From Allacma fusca (taxonomy: Eukaryota > Arthropoda > Collembola > Symphypleona > Sminthuridae), in contig OX359250.1 of assembly GCA_947179485.1 (NCBI GenBank), positions 22,632,887 through 22,696,886 on the forward strand: a stretch of 64,000 bases of DNA. The letters are read 5' to 3'. Of this stretch, positions 21,825 to 32,964 are shown one piece after another. The notes below the pieces were generated by a model. The model had not been told where the DNA came from, made no database searches, and saw only the letters and a program-made list of their open reading frames with translations. How positions within the stretch are numbered: the stretch's first letter is position 1; every line of letters starts with the position of its first letter. A program made the position numbers and the translations under genes.

Positions 21825-22645
21825 AGGTGTCAAATTCTGACCATGTCCATAGTTTAATTTCCAAACACGATCACCTGGCTCAAAAGTAATTGCAGATGCG
21901 GATTCCCCGCATCAAACTCTAGTGTGTAAATGTATTTTCACGTCACCTTGTCTCTTTTTCCTGACCAGTTATTCACTTTGAAAATTCCCAAAGTTTCGAA
22001 TTCGGACCATGTCCATAGTTTAATTTCCAAACTCGATCACTTGGCTCGAAAGTAATTGCAGATTCGGATTTCCCGCATCAAACTCTAGTGTGTAAATGTA
22101 TTTTCATGTCACTCTGCCTCTTTTTCCTGACCAGCTATTCACTTTGAAAATTCCCAAAGTTTTGAATTCGGACCGTGTCCATAGTTTAATTTCCAAACTC
22201 GATCACCTGGCTCAACAGTTATTGCAGATTCGGATTCCCCGCATTAAACTCTAGTGTGTAAATGTATTTTCATGTCACTCTGCCTCTTTTTCCTGACCAG
22301 CTATTCACTTTGAAAATTCCCAAAGTTTCGAATTCGGACCATGTCCACAGTTTAATTTCCAAACTCGATCACTTGGCTCAACAGGTATCGCAGATTCGGA
22401 TTCCCCGCATCAAACTCTAGTGTGTAATTGTATTTTCATATCAAACTGCCTCTTTTTCCTGACCAGCTATTCACTTTGAAAATTCCCAAAGTTTTATATT
22501 CGGACCATGTCCATAGTTTAATTTTCAAACACGATCACCTGGCTCAAAAGTAATTGCAGATTCGGATTCCCCGCATCAAACTCTAGCGTGTAATTGTATT
22601 TTCAGGTCACTTTGTCACTTTTACCCTACCAGCTGTAGACTTTCA
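21825..22645 (+). repeat. ~165-bp tandem repeat, five units
   Basis: The block 'gaccatgtccatagtttaat' recurs at about 21839, 22004, 22170 (as gaccgtg), 22337 and 22503, each with the same following sequence ('cccgcatcaaactctag', 'tcctgaccag', 'gaaaattcccaaagttt'). Unit length is near 165 bp with roughly 5-10% divergence by eye. It lies directly downstream of the PHD gene and is not coding. Confidence 0.85.
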
Positions 22646-22695
22646 AGAAAATTTCAATTTGAGTACACATCTTATGGTGTGTATGTACTGTGTGG

Positions 22696-23218
22696 CAGGG
22701 TTGGTTTGGTTTAAACCAAATGATTTAAACCATGGTTTAAACCACGGTTTAAACCAAACGGTTTTTTTTATAAAAACCAATGGTTTAAACCAAACACCTA
22801 AAAGTTTAATATTTTCAATCCAAAATGCTTATATTTCGTCGTGCGCAAAACTTGTGCAGTTGCTGTGATATTGTGTAGTTAAACTTTAGTGAAGTAAATA
22901 ATACTATTAGCTTTTAGTCTTGTACATTTGGAAATTCGGTATCGTTTGTACAATGAAAAATGCCAAACTTGTGTTTATGCTGCACAGTTATCGTTAAAAT
23001 TATATCTAAATTATTAAATATTTAATGCTTTGTGATGCTGAGTTTGGGAAATAAGTAAAGTTGTTCAAATTCACATGTTTTTGCATATTAACGAATGTTT
23101 TGGATTGAAAAATTGTTTAAACCAAAAAAACCTGGTTTAAACAAAAAAAAACCCGGTTTAAACCAAAAAAACCTGGTTGTTTGGTTTTTTTGAAAAAACC
23201 AAAAAAACCCCAACCCTG
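22696..23218. mobile_element. hAT MITE D, gtttaaacc words (523 bp)
   Basis: The inverted ends begin CAGGGTTGG on both strands. An 8-bp target duplication CTGTGTGG is exact (22688-22695 and 23219-23226). Both subterminal regions are packed with 'gtttaaacca' in both orientations, around a unique AT-rich core (about 22800-23110). No transposase. The first nine bases are shared with family E at 41035. Confidence 0.9.
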
Positions 23219-23229
23219 CTGTGTGGTGG

Positions 23230-23480
23230 GTTGGTTACTTGGCGACCTCCGGATACATGCGATCACCGGATATTTTGACGCTTATAGTGACGAGCACTGC
23301 ACAGCCTGCAATTGCTGGTTCAGCAAGGCAAATGCAATTTCGGGATGTCAGTAAATAGTTACATGAAATAGCTAGCTGCGCAGTGCTATGGTCGTCGATG
23401 CGTCTACAGCGCGCGAATATTTGATTCTTACCATTACGGTCACGGTCACTTTCCACTCTTTCAACTTAGAAGAGAGGATT
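23230..23480 (-). repeat. Dispersed repeat shared with 17.6 kb and 48.3 kb
   Basis: 23234-23284 is the reverse complement of 17562-17615 (tatccggag..., gtcgccaagtaac). 23285-23475 parallels 48308-48435 (cgagcactgcac, atggtcgtcgat, cgcgcgaatatttga, cttaccat). Both arms seem to be parts of one decayed repeat family. No terminus was identified. Confidence 0.55.
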
Positions 23481-24335
23481 CCCACTGGACACTATGTGTT
23501 TTACTACAGCATTAATCAAACCCCTACACTACATTGATATTCCAATTGCATGTTGCATGTGATCATTGTGTACGGCTTGCACTATCTAAACCTCACAATT
23601 ATATCGCCTATATAGGCTGGCAAAGCGCTGTCAAAAGCTATACAACAAATATAGGCAGGCGAGCAATGCACACTAGGACAGATATAGGCTAGTAGGCAGG
23701 CAGTTAGAGTACTTGACCCGTGGTATTAAGGCTCTTCTTTTCGTTGAAACATCCTATTAACATATATATGATGGCGATATTTTTTGAAAGAAAATAGGCA
23801 TGCTTTAGGCTTAGGCACTTCATTTGCCCATCTTTGGTATGCAGTATGCATAAATTTACAATTGGCGTGGGGTTTCCATCCGTTGCTTTTTCAATAAATA
23901 ATTTCGTTGTTCCTGCATGTTTTTGTACTGCAAAATAATAATAATTTTATAAATTTAATTATGATAATAATAATTTTATAATAATAAAAATAATTTATAG
24001 TTTATAATAACAATAATTTTAATAATTATTATTACTGTACCATAACTTGTTTATTACTTTCAAGGCCGGAAAAGGAACATTACTTTTTTGCTGATAAGTT
24101 TATTTATTCTTTAAATTCTTTTTTTAAATATTTGTTAAATATGGATACATCTGCAAACTGCAAGTATGATGCTGTAATAAAACCATGCATGTATTATTTT
24201 ATTCCAATGCTGGGTAACAAAAAATGGGGTTTTAAAAAACCAAAACGAAGATGCTTTCACGGCTCTAAAATGTGAAAACTAGCATTTGATATGAGAAAAA
24301 TTAGAGTAAAAATGAACGAAACAAAGCATCTCGAA
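23481..24335. other. AT-rich non-coding stretch
   Basis: It contains a low-complexity aataat-rich block (23930-24040). Nothing else is recognised. Confidence 0.4.
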
Positions 24336-24501
24336 AAATCTGTAGAATAAGTATAACAAATATATATCTATGGTGACTCTCACGACAGAATAAATTTTCA
24401 ACTTTCTTTCCTGTTGTGGCTTCCGTCATTAGATCGTCAATTATCACAAGCACTGGACTTGTGTTTCCTTCATCGACATCATACTCAAGCCCTCTCTCTG
24501 T
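24336..24501 (-). pseudogene. Duplicated internal piece of a Polinton-type ATPase gene
   Basis: The minus strand reads GLEYDVDEGNTSPVLVIIDD, the Walker B region, then ATTGKKVENLFCRESHHR. It is nearly identical in DNA to 25985-26150, with only a few differences over ~165 bp, and stops abruptly at both ends. It lies in the same orientation 1.65 kb away, so it is a recent local duplication. Confidence 0.8.
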
Positions 24502-25698
24502 TTGTCTGGATGGAAAGGACAATCAATTGGCTTTCGTCAAACTGGGTTTACTTTTCCTCGTACCTACGTAAGTATAATCATTTCTAAATAGCTGTAGTAT
24601 AACATTATATTGATGATTATGATGATACTTGTTATGTAATATAATGCCTATGCCTGATGTCTCTGTACGTTTTGTTTATTTGTATTTATCATCATCATCA
24701 TCATATTCATTTTATGTATTTTTGCAGATGGTATTAGTCAGCAGATCGATAATCGGTATTTGGATGGTGCCTATCAACACTACCTTTCTCTGGGACCAGA
24801 GGGGTACTATTTTGATAGGGTGAAGACAAATTTTACTCTGATGGAGATTGAAAGATGGTATTCCATTGAAGGACCGGGGGAGAAGAAATCAATCAATCCA
24901 ACTCATTTCCGTGTTCACCGACAATCCTATGGTCGTCCCTAAGAATCATTCTACATGGAACATAGACCATATGGTTTGTGCTTTCAAAAGTGTATTTGGA
25001 ATTTTGGTATTACAGATGATATCAGGAAATATACATTTATATTTTTCGATAACGAGACTCATCGTTTATGTACAGACTTTAATTACAAAGCATGTACATC
25101 GACTCCTGTTTGGAGCTCATTGGTTGAACTTGTACGTGATAGAGCCCCACGTCCAATCACTGCACATACAGAAGTTATTGATGAACAATTCCCACTCAGG
25201 GAATTCTCAATTTCTTCAAATAAGTTCAAACATTTTGTCGAGGAGATCTGGAAAGTTCTGGATGAAAAAATGTTTGATCTTGAATTTATTGGAGAACTAG
25301 CAAACAAGCAGAGGGATGAGTCATACGATGATTTACCTGATTTTAAGTGCACAAATGATAGTGATATAAAACTTCGTTATTATCCCAAACTACCATGTGT
25401 TGATAGTTGTGATGAACCATATGAAACGGATGACGTACATGGGTATTTCCCAAGTTTGCCAACCTACCCTTCTGATGACAGTGATACTCCACAAGTAAAA
25501 TTATATGAACAAACTGTATACGACACCCCCGAAAATTCCAATAGGAATTTAGAACTGTATGATCGAGAAATATCTATGCATCATGATCAGACTATGTCAC
25601 ATCGAATGAAAGCTAGACCTAGTTGGTACTATTGTAGAGTAGACACCTCTGATGAAGAAGGCGAGGATACAAATGTTGATAATACTTGTAAGCAATAA
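24502..25698 (+). CDS. Unidentified spliced gene with acidic C-terminus
   Basis: The first visible exon ends at a strong donor (CCTAC|GTAAGT, 24567). The second starts after TTTTTGCAG at 24728 and reads DGISQQIDNRYLDGAYQHYL and GYYFDRVKTNFTLMEIERWY. The frame then shifts (24890-25016, a short intron or indel). A long final segment reads DDIRKYTFIFFDNETHRLC, PVWSSLVELVRDRAPRP and FVEEIWKVLDEKMFDLEFIG to an Asp/Glu-, Tyr- and Pro-rich tail ending NVDNTCKQ. Codon use looks coding throughout and the tail is strongly acidic. No domain is recognised. It is bounded on the left by the duplicated ATPase piece and on the right, tail to tail, by the ATPase gene, so it may be cargo of the virus-like element or a host gene beside it. 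Confidence 0.45.
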
Positions 25699-25739
25699 GA
25701 TGTACATATGTGTTAAATTAATTTTTGTTTCTTTACATA

Positions 25740-26372
25740 AACTGTACATTGTTTATCAGGAAAGATACATGATCTATATCTATGAGACTTTTTGTGTAGC
25801 ACTAGTGTCAATAAAAACATAACCATGTGGTCTTGATGTTGAATCTTTGTATGCAGATTCCAAAACTTCTTCTGTTTTTCCAAAATTTATGTCTTCCTAA
25901 AATGTTAATAAATGTCGAATCTGACAGATTTGAAACATATGATGTATTTGGCATTTCTTGTTAGCACTGTTGCAACTTTTTGATAGAAAATCTGTAGGAT
26001 AAGTATAACAAATATATTTCTATGGTGACTCTCACGACAGAATAAATTTTCAACTTTCTTTCCTGTTGTGGCTTCCGTCATTAGATCGTCAATTATCACA
26101 AGCACTGGACTTGTGTTTCCTTCATCGACATCATACTCAAGCCCTCTCACATACTCAATTTTATTTTCTGCATGTTTTTGCATTACAGAAAATAAAACAG
26201 GTTGATTTTCAGAAAAGCAATAAATTATACGCTCAACTTTGGGCTCAAAAATGTCATCTCGACGCTTTATTATTTCACTGACAAGAACTGATTTACCAGA
26301 CTGACTTGGGCCCGCAATAATTAAATTACCCGGGACTTTTAATTTGTAATCAAAATTATCCCCACTTGCCAT
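25740..26372 (-). pseudogene. Polinton-type packaging ATPase (A32-like)
   Basis: The ATG at 26372 begins MASGDNFDYKLKVPGNLIIA, with Walker A GPSQSGKS and Walker B VLVIIDDLM, then ENLFCRESHHRNIFVILILQ and LTRNAKYIICFKS. These are the conserved steps of A32-like genome-packaging ATPases in Polintons and related viruses. The first frame stops at 25905. The C-terminal part continues in other frames (EEVLESAYKDSTSRPHGYVF, then a frameshift and FPDKQCTVYV) to about 25740, so at least two frameshifts have killed it. All motor residues are still present. It follows a PolB gene on the same strand, which supports a second Polinton. Confidence 0.75.
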
Positions 26373-27864
26373 ATTTTTGTATGAAAATAATGATGTAATT
26401 TTAAGCTATTTTTTCTATTTATTCAATTCTCATACAACAACATCAGCAATTACAATAACAACGACAGCATATGTGTGATCAATCAGATTTCTTACTTGTA
26501 ACTAACATATGTACTACATATTTATAGACTTAAATATTTATTGAAATTCAGGAATATCTTTATGTCCAAAAGCAAGACTGTTATACTTACTTATCCAAAA
26601 CTACTCAATGCCTTCTTATTCATTGTAATGGTGTACAATTCATGCTTATAACTTTGTATAGTCGTCATAGGTATGTCCCATATAATACCTTACTCCAGAG
26701 ATTTTACAAACATTTCATACTTAATTCTAATCTTTCTTGCTCTCACAACAATTCCTTTTGCCTTAATGTATGAATTAAATTCTAACTGGAAATCATCCAG
26801 CTTTAGCAAACAGTACAATTTTGGTGCCAGGAATACGCATTTAAGTAAGATAATATTGGGCATTTCATCTTTCAGTAATCCTAATATTAATCCTTAAATT
26901 CATTGGTGTACAATAATTCCTTTCTCTTATCTTTACAGTTAGCAAAAACACTAAAATCAAACCGTTTGTCATTATCATTTTGATAGAATCTTTTTAAATC
27001 AGCATACAAATCATCTGTTATAAAAAGGTATACAAATGCATCAGGATCCATCATACATATTTGTGATTTGTCCCCTGGGTAGTGCTTCTTAGTAAAATTA
27101 TAATGAAAATCATACATGTGTGCTTTGGAAATATCAAGCACAGCACTACCCGACGCTATCATACTATCCAAAAATATAGATAATTTGCTCATATAGAATA
27201 TTACCATATCTCCATTAAACAAAATTTCCATACTATCCAAAGTTGGTTTATTTGCCCAATACTTACATTGCGTCGAACTCCGTGCAAACCGGCTATTCTT
27301 ATGTTTGCGTTTATCCATACACATTCTGCCATAACATACATTTGGATAATATTTGAACAATTTATTTTCGTACACTGATGTTGCTATAGATCGTTGTCTA
27401 GCGCAGTATTCAACATAAGGTTTCATCCACTTTTTTTGCAAAAATGATATAATCCTATGTACCTTTGTTATAACTATACCCAATTTCAGATATACCTTTA
27501 ATGCACGGTAATGTATACCATACTTGGATTTTGGCTTTAAGTCACAAATCAATTTGTCCCCCTGAAGCTGTTTAATACAAATTCCAAGTTGATGAAGTTG
27601 GTCTTGGGATTGAGGTGAAAGGTCATTAAATTCAACGTTTGACTTTTCTGGGGCAGGAGGTAATTCACTTAAATAATCATGTAATTCAGATGGTATGAAG
27701 AAATCAATTCAAAAAAATATCCCCTTCGGTCATCGTCTGAAATCGACATTATGAAGTCTTTGATTTCGGGTATTGTCTTGTCTTTCCACTTGGACTGTTG
27801 TACCCACTCATAACCTGCATATGGTAAGCTTTGAGACAACCGTACAGGTTTGTCATGCCCAAAT

Positions 27865-28943
27865 TTGGGGTGAGCACAACGAGACGAGAATCTCGTTTGC
27901 CCCTTTTTTTTGCATCGACGAGACTGTTCGAGACATCTCGCTTCATTTACGGAGAATATCGTTTGCAATTAAATCTTGCTTAAGCCAATATCAGTAGGAA
28001 AATGAGGTGTTTTGCTATACCATTTGGCCAACTGAGACGTTTTGCAACTATTTGTTCTAGCTATTATTACAGGACACCTTCATTTACTTTTTTCAATGTT
28101 TTCATGTTTTCAAATTTTATGGTCCAAACCCCAAATATATATATTTTGCGTCTTGAGAATGGTTTGATAAGTGAAATTATATAAACTTCTACGTTATCTT
28201 ACCAGAATTTGTGCAGGCTACAATTAAGTTGCATATATTTCAAAAATAAACCCATGTTTTTGCCCTGTCTCGTTTGTCTCGTTCATTGCTTACTCTCGCT
28301 ACTCCCGTTTTTGAAATATCTCGTTCTCGTATTTTTTACAGAAACGAGAACGAGACAAACGAGAATTTTAAAACCAACGAGATACGCACCCCTAATGACG
28401 AACGGGGCCTTTTCAATACTTCTATTCTTTATTCCATTCTCAAATCGTACAATGTACTTGATAGCTCCACGTGCAACAGGTAGCTGTAGGAATTGGCTGT
28501 ACACAAAGGTGTCCTCGATTGAAGCAAGGTATCTTTTCCGAATACTTTCAAACCACTCGTCCAACGCGCTTCTGCGACTACCTTGACTCTTCCACTGCTT
28601 GAAAAACCTTTCCATGATGATAACACGTGAAACACCTGGGAACTCTATACGAGATATTCACAGGTCAGTGAGGTGAGACGTAGTACACGTGAGTTTTGGT
28701 TTTTGGCGCCCAGCTTTGGCGTGGGTAACTATAATGATGCAGTCATTGACTAAATATGTCATATCATGAATTGATATGACAAGATATGATAAGATGATAT
28801 ATGTATTAGATAAAGTATGTACGTTAATTCAATTATACACCTATTGCATTCAGGTGCATTTGAAATATCTCGTTCTCGTATTTTTTACAGAAACGAGAAC
28901 GAGACAAACGAGAATTTTAAAACCAACGAGATACTCACCCCTA
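27865..28943. mobile_element. hAT-like word element I (cgagac) inside PolB
   Basis: Ends TTGGGGTGAG and, from the right, TAGGGGTGAG. The interior repeats 'cgagacaaacgagaa' and 'tctcgtt' in both orientations. Flanks GCCCAAAT and GTCCCAAT are similar but not identical (6 of 8), an aged 8-bp duplication. The PolB frame is continuous across the site if the element and one duplication are ignored. The right-end 84 bp occur twice (28311-28394 and 28860-28943), enclosing 465 bp of other sequence. Confidence 0.7.
28395..28859 (-). other. Segment enclosed by two copies of the hAT end, with short ORF
   Basis: On the minus strand an ATG at 28615 opens MERFFKQWKSQGSRRSALDE, then WFESIRKRYLASIEDTFVYS and QLPVARGAIKYIVRFENGI, about 72 codons before the sequence re-enters hAT end DNA near 28394. 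Composition looks protein-like but no family is recognised. It is either a captured gene fragment (as in Pack-type elements) or DNA between two tandem insertions. Microsatellite-like 'atatgataagatg' lies near 28770-28800. Confidence 0.4.
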
Positions 28944-31224
28944 GTCCCAATACTGCAGGTAGCTGTGTGGTTTTTCAGTATCATATAATGATCCCATATA
29001 AGGATTATTAACTTCTGCATTTTTGATACAAGTTTGTGCTATACCACCTCTTATTGTTTTTTCCAAAAATAAATACATCTCCGGCTGCTGATTTAGCACA
29101 CATTTTTTCTTACTCATTAAAATTGATGCATCTTTACTTAAACCTGGTAGACTAATATAATGGGCAGGATCGACCGAAAATGCTCGAATTGTCGTTTTTC
29201 GAAATTGTTCAAGCACATCGTATAAAAGAGCAACGTCCCTTAAAACATACAAATCATGGAATTCTCCCATGTTCTTTATACTAAATGCACACCATACATT
29301 GATTGCATGTTGGTATTCCTCCTCCTTAATACTTTTTCCCTTTAAAGAAGAATAAAAGTGTTCACGTGACGGTAATTTCGTTTCAATACATTTTGAAAAA
29401 TCATTCATATACTCGTAAGGATAGTACTGTTTTTCTATAACAGTTTTACATTTTCATTCGAAAAATCCTTGAATAATTCTTTGGCAGTAACAAAAATTCC
29501 CGTCCCGTCTTTTCGAGCAGTTTCAACAATAGTTTCAAGGGATTCTGACAAAAATTTCAATGAATCGACAAATCTTATAACATTACGCTTTTTAGTAGTT
29601 ATAGATATACCCACATGCTTTTCATGAGTAAGAGGAATTAAGGTAACCTTCAAAATATCATCATTGTCAGATTTTATACCCTTAAATATAAACAGAATCA
29701 TAGGACAAGTTGTGGGAAAAAATGGAATGAAAAACTTTACCCTTGCATTTAAGTTGCAATTTGAATGGGCGAATCCGACTACAAGATTTGTAATGTGTTA
29801 ATTATGAGTCACTTTAGTTTCATCATATTGAAATTTTTGCTTGCAAAAATAACAATTAACTGTCCTATCTCTTTCATCTTCTTGCTCTGGGGTTAAAAGG
29901 GGAGCATTTGCATTTCTTTTTTGACATTCACGTAATTCATCAAAATACGGTTGAGTATGTTTAATTATTCTTTTAATAAACTTCTCGTGAGCATCTTCCC
30001 CACGATACCTTTCCCAGTATAATATTTCTCCCAAATGATGCTTAATTACATAAGAATTTCCACAAGGAAGATGCTCCGACAACTTAAATGTATTACAAGC
30101 ATGATGGAACATACAATTGATATCCGTACAATTATCTATTTGAGGACACTGTTCCCTATAATCGGTTTTAATATGGACTCAAAATCTGCATGAATCACAA
30201 ACCATTGTGTTAATGTACGAATAAAATCAATAAATTTGTAGGTTTTATTCCGAGGGAATCTTACCGACTGAGGTTTATAAGTAACACATATTTCACGATG
30301 CCGTGCTAATGTATCCGGTGTAAGAAAATGGAAAAGGCATCAGTAACAGTAAAATTTCTTTCCCGGCCGGACTTTATTTATAAGTCCGGAAAGTCCACTT
30401 GTGGGATTTTAATCACTCTGTTTTAATAAAAGTTAATGATTTTGTCCATTGTGTGTAACAAGGAGCAATTTAATATGTTTTTTAGCTGTGACATTTTTAC
30501 TTACAAACATGGGATATCCATTTCCTCGTTTCATACTTTGCCAATATCTGATTTTATAAACTTGACCATTTTCTTCATACCCAATAACATTTACCGGAAT
30601 TTCCGGATTTCCAGCTTCAAACATGTGAATGTGCTTTATTTTCACGGTATATTTCAAACATTCGTGATTAACTGCCTCAGAAATTTCTGTATAAGATTAA
30701 ACTTTAGTTGCCTTTGCTTTCAATCGTTGAGTACAAGAAACATTTTTTATCATTGTAATTCTCTACATTAACAACGCAATTTTTCGCCTTTAGCCCTTCA
30801 GGCATTTCAAAATAAGTACTGTCTCCTCAACTCAATGGGTTAAATGGTACAGTACTAAATGAAAACTCGGTGATTTTTACAATACACCAGTTACTTGTCC
30901 TTGTTGTAAGTGTATCCACATCATCTGACATTTTTTTGCACATTAGATCAATTGTTGAATCGATCATGCATTCATCTAAAATCTTGTGGCACATTGAGTA
31001 ATGTTTCTCGAATATTGTTCTCTGCAAATGGTTTCTCCATCTAGATTTTACTATGCGCAAAAAATGTGCTACTTTGTTTTTCCCTTAAAATTTCCTTCAT
31101 TGATTCTTTTAGAATATTACGATTTGTTGAAAAGAGACCACTAATTGACATACATTCATGATTTCCTATCGATAAAATATACTCCTGACAAGTCTGAAAA
31201 GCATTTGTTTTCAATAAACACCTT

Positions 31225-31265
31225 AATCCTAATTCATTATTATTATTATTATTATTGTTATTATT
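31225..31265. repeat. (att)n microsatellite inside PolB N-terminal region
   Basis: A run of att with one interruption encodes a poly-Asn tract in the PolB frame on the minus strand. Confidence 0.8.
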
Positions 31266-31627
31266 ACTATAACTTGCATTCCCTCCAGTTTGTGTATTAT
31301 TAGATTGATTGTCATAATAGACTGACCTATGTATATTAAACTTGTGAAAATCTAAATCTGCTCTTGTTTGGAATTGAATACCACATAATGTAAAAAATCG
31401 GTCTCTGTATTGTTGAATTTGGTGTGTGAGCTGCTCCTCATCGTCTATTTACTTTGGTTGCTGCAAATGTTGATGCTGTGCTTGCTGAGATACACCACCT
31501 TCAGTTTCCTGCTCTGTTTCATGTAAACAAATAAATAAAAATAATAATCATTAGAATATTAAAAAATATGTAAACATTATCACAAATATAAAACATGCTC
31601 CCTATTTTTTCTAAATTAATTTCTCAC

Positions 31628-32800
31628 CTAACATTCGTCCTCGTCCGAGCTGTACACTATGATCCTCTTCCTCAGCTTTCTCAATCTCATGATAGATGTT
31701 TCGAGTTCCTGATACTCCGAGTCCTCGCTCGTTGGAATTTCCTCAGTTGAACAATCCTGGTCCTTTGGGTTCGAGCCTTTGATTTCCATTCCCGCGACCA
31801 TATCCGTACGGGGGCATGAACCGGATCCGCTTGCATTCTCCTCCTCCGTCTTTTCCATCTTCGAAAACATTTCGTCGTCCGATATTTCTATGACTTCTTC
31901 TTGTGGAAGATTTGGAGCATTGTGATCCATTGAGTGTGATGGCATTCTGTCCACTTGAATCTCTTGTTGTGGAATTACTTCCATGGCCTGTCCCGGCTGT
32001 TCCACTACGCCAAAAGCTACATCCTGGTTGTTCATTATTATGGACCGCATTTCCTCGTTGTCCAAAATCGCCTCCGTAATGTCCTCTGGTAATATTGGGG
32101 ACAGTTCCGGTTCCTGTTGCATTTCTAAAAAATCATCCTGTTCGTATGCTCCATATTTCGTTTTAGCTATACAAACACATGCCAGTGTAAGCAAGCGTTT
32201 CTAATATTATCTCTACATGTTACATAATATGGGATTTTGCAATGCTCACCTTCTTTCTGGGTCGTCCAGTTCCCAGGAGTATTTGGTGAAGCAGATGGAT
32301 TAAATTCTTCTCGTTGCAGACTGCATGATGGGATTACACAATCCTGGCTACTCTGACCATCTAAAGTCAATATACGCTTATATTATACTTACACACACAT
32401 ACATCAAAAGTAACATCACATACCATAGATATTGATATTAGCAACTTACGTAATTCGTGAGAGCTAATGTTTCCATCTGTCATTTGATCCCTCACGTTAT
32501 TGTTCACACTCAAAACTGATTCTTCTACCATTTTACAAAATTTCAACAATATTTCAAAATTTGGAAATATCTTTCACACACATCCGTATTCCTTTCATTT
32601 TTTGCATTTGGTTGATCTCAAAAATTAAAAAATAAGTTTACCTGCCACATTTGCAGTACTAGCAGGAATTGTCTGCCTCTCATCTCCATTCACATGCACA
32701 GCTTGGCTATCCTTGTTGTTTTCATTCATTCCATTTTTCGGTCCACTCCCTGAACTACTTTCTTCCTCCATCTCCATATTACTTTGCCTGACATCTGATC
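31628..32800 (-). CDS. Unidentified multi-exon gene, acidic protein
   Basis: Four exons are inferred from AG/GT borders: about 32800-32642 (DVRQSNMEMEEESSSGSGPK to ASTANVA, then GTAAAC), 32560-32452 (KMVEESVLSVNNNVRDQMTD, then GTAAGT), 32361-32252 (DGQSSQDCVIPSCSLQREEF, then GTGAGC) and 32194-31628. The last exon is 180 codons, with EVIEISDDEMFSKMEKTEEE, Ser/Glu-rich blocks and the ending RLRKLRKRIIVYSSDEDEC. It carries SIM-like hydrophobic-acidic patches (EVIEISDDE, RIIVYSSDEDE), which in known proteins bind SUMO; that role is inference. No catalytic domain is seen. Introns are short (60-120 bp). It could be the C-terminal part of the gene at 32965-34395 or a separate gene starting at the MEMEEE methionine. 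Confidence 0.45.
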
Positions 32801-32862
32801 TGACATAAAATCACAACAAAAAACGTTATATGTACAACCCTTTTTCAATGCTTACAAAATAT

Positions 32863-32917
32863 ACACCATTAGGCAATTAATTTTTTGGTAATTATTTAGG
32901 CAATTAGTTTCAGGAAC
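32863..32917 (+). repeat. Inverted repeat arm 1 (partner 34008-34062)
   Basis: About 55 bp, 'acaccattaggcaattaatt' and on through 'ttaggcaattagtttc', is the reverse complement of the DNA immediately left of the N gap. The two arms enclose the exons of the 33-34 kb gene. The unit itself contains aggcaatta three times. Confidence 0.8.
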
Positions 32918-32964
32918 TAAGGAAATTTAATTCTTTAATTCAAAATTGCGAATCATTTTCCATG

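Larger units (their letters stand above)
26530..31480 (-). pseudogene. Second Polinton PolB, whole gene in broken pieces
   Basis: Pieces in order on the minus strand: N-terminal region with a Cys/His finger (31400-31330), an Asn run, then the INxxN-type block near 30790; CWxx-type zinc segment FCKQKF (29840); exonuclease WFVIHADFESIL (30170); RFVDSLKFL (29580); YYPYEYMNDFS and FYSSLKGKSIKEEEY (29420-29330); MGEFHDLYVLRDVALLYDVL; PGLSKDA; EMYLFLEKTIRGGIAQ; motif A interrupted by a hAT at 28943/27865; SLPYAGYEWV; YGIHYRALKVYLKLG; AVLDISKAHMYDFHYNF; motif C as MMDPDAFVYLF; then LGLLKDEMP, APKLY and KAKGI to about 26530. Frameshifts occur near 29440, 27850 and 26887, and more in the N-terminal third. 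Motif C shows D-P-D in place of the usual D-T-D. It is long dead as a polymerase; the family call is secure. Confidence 0.8.

Noticed and set aside
27865..28943. Clean hAT insertion with perfect duplication
   Set aside because: The flanks match at only 6 of 8 positions, so it is reported as hAT-like with lower confidence than the nine others.
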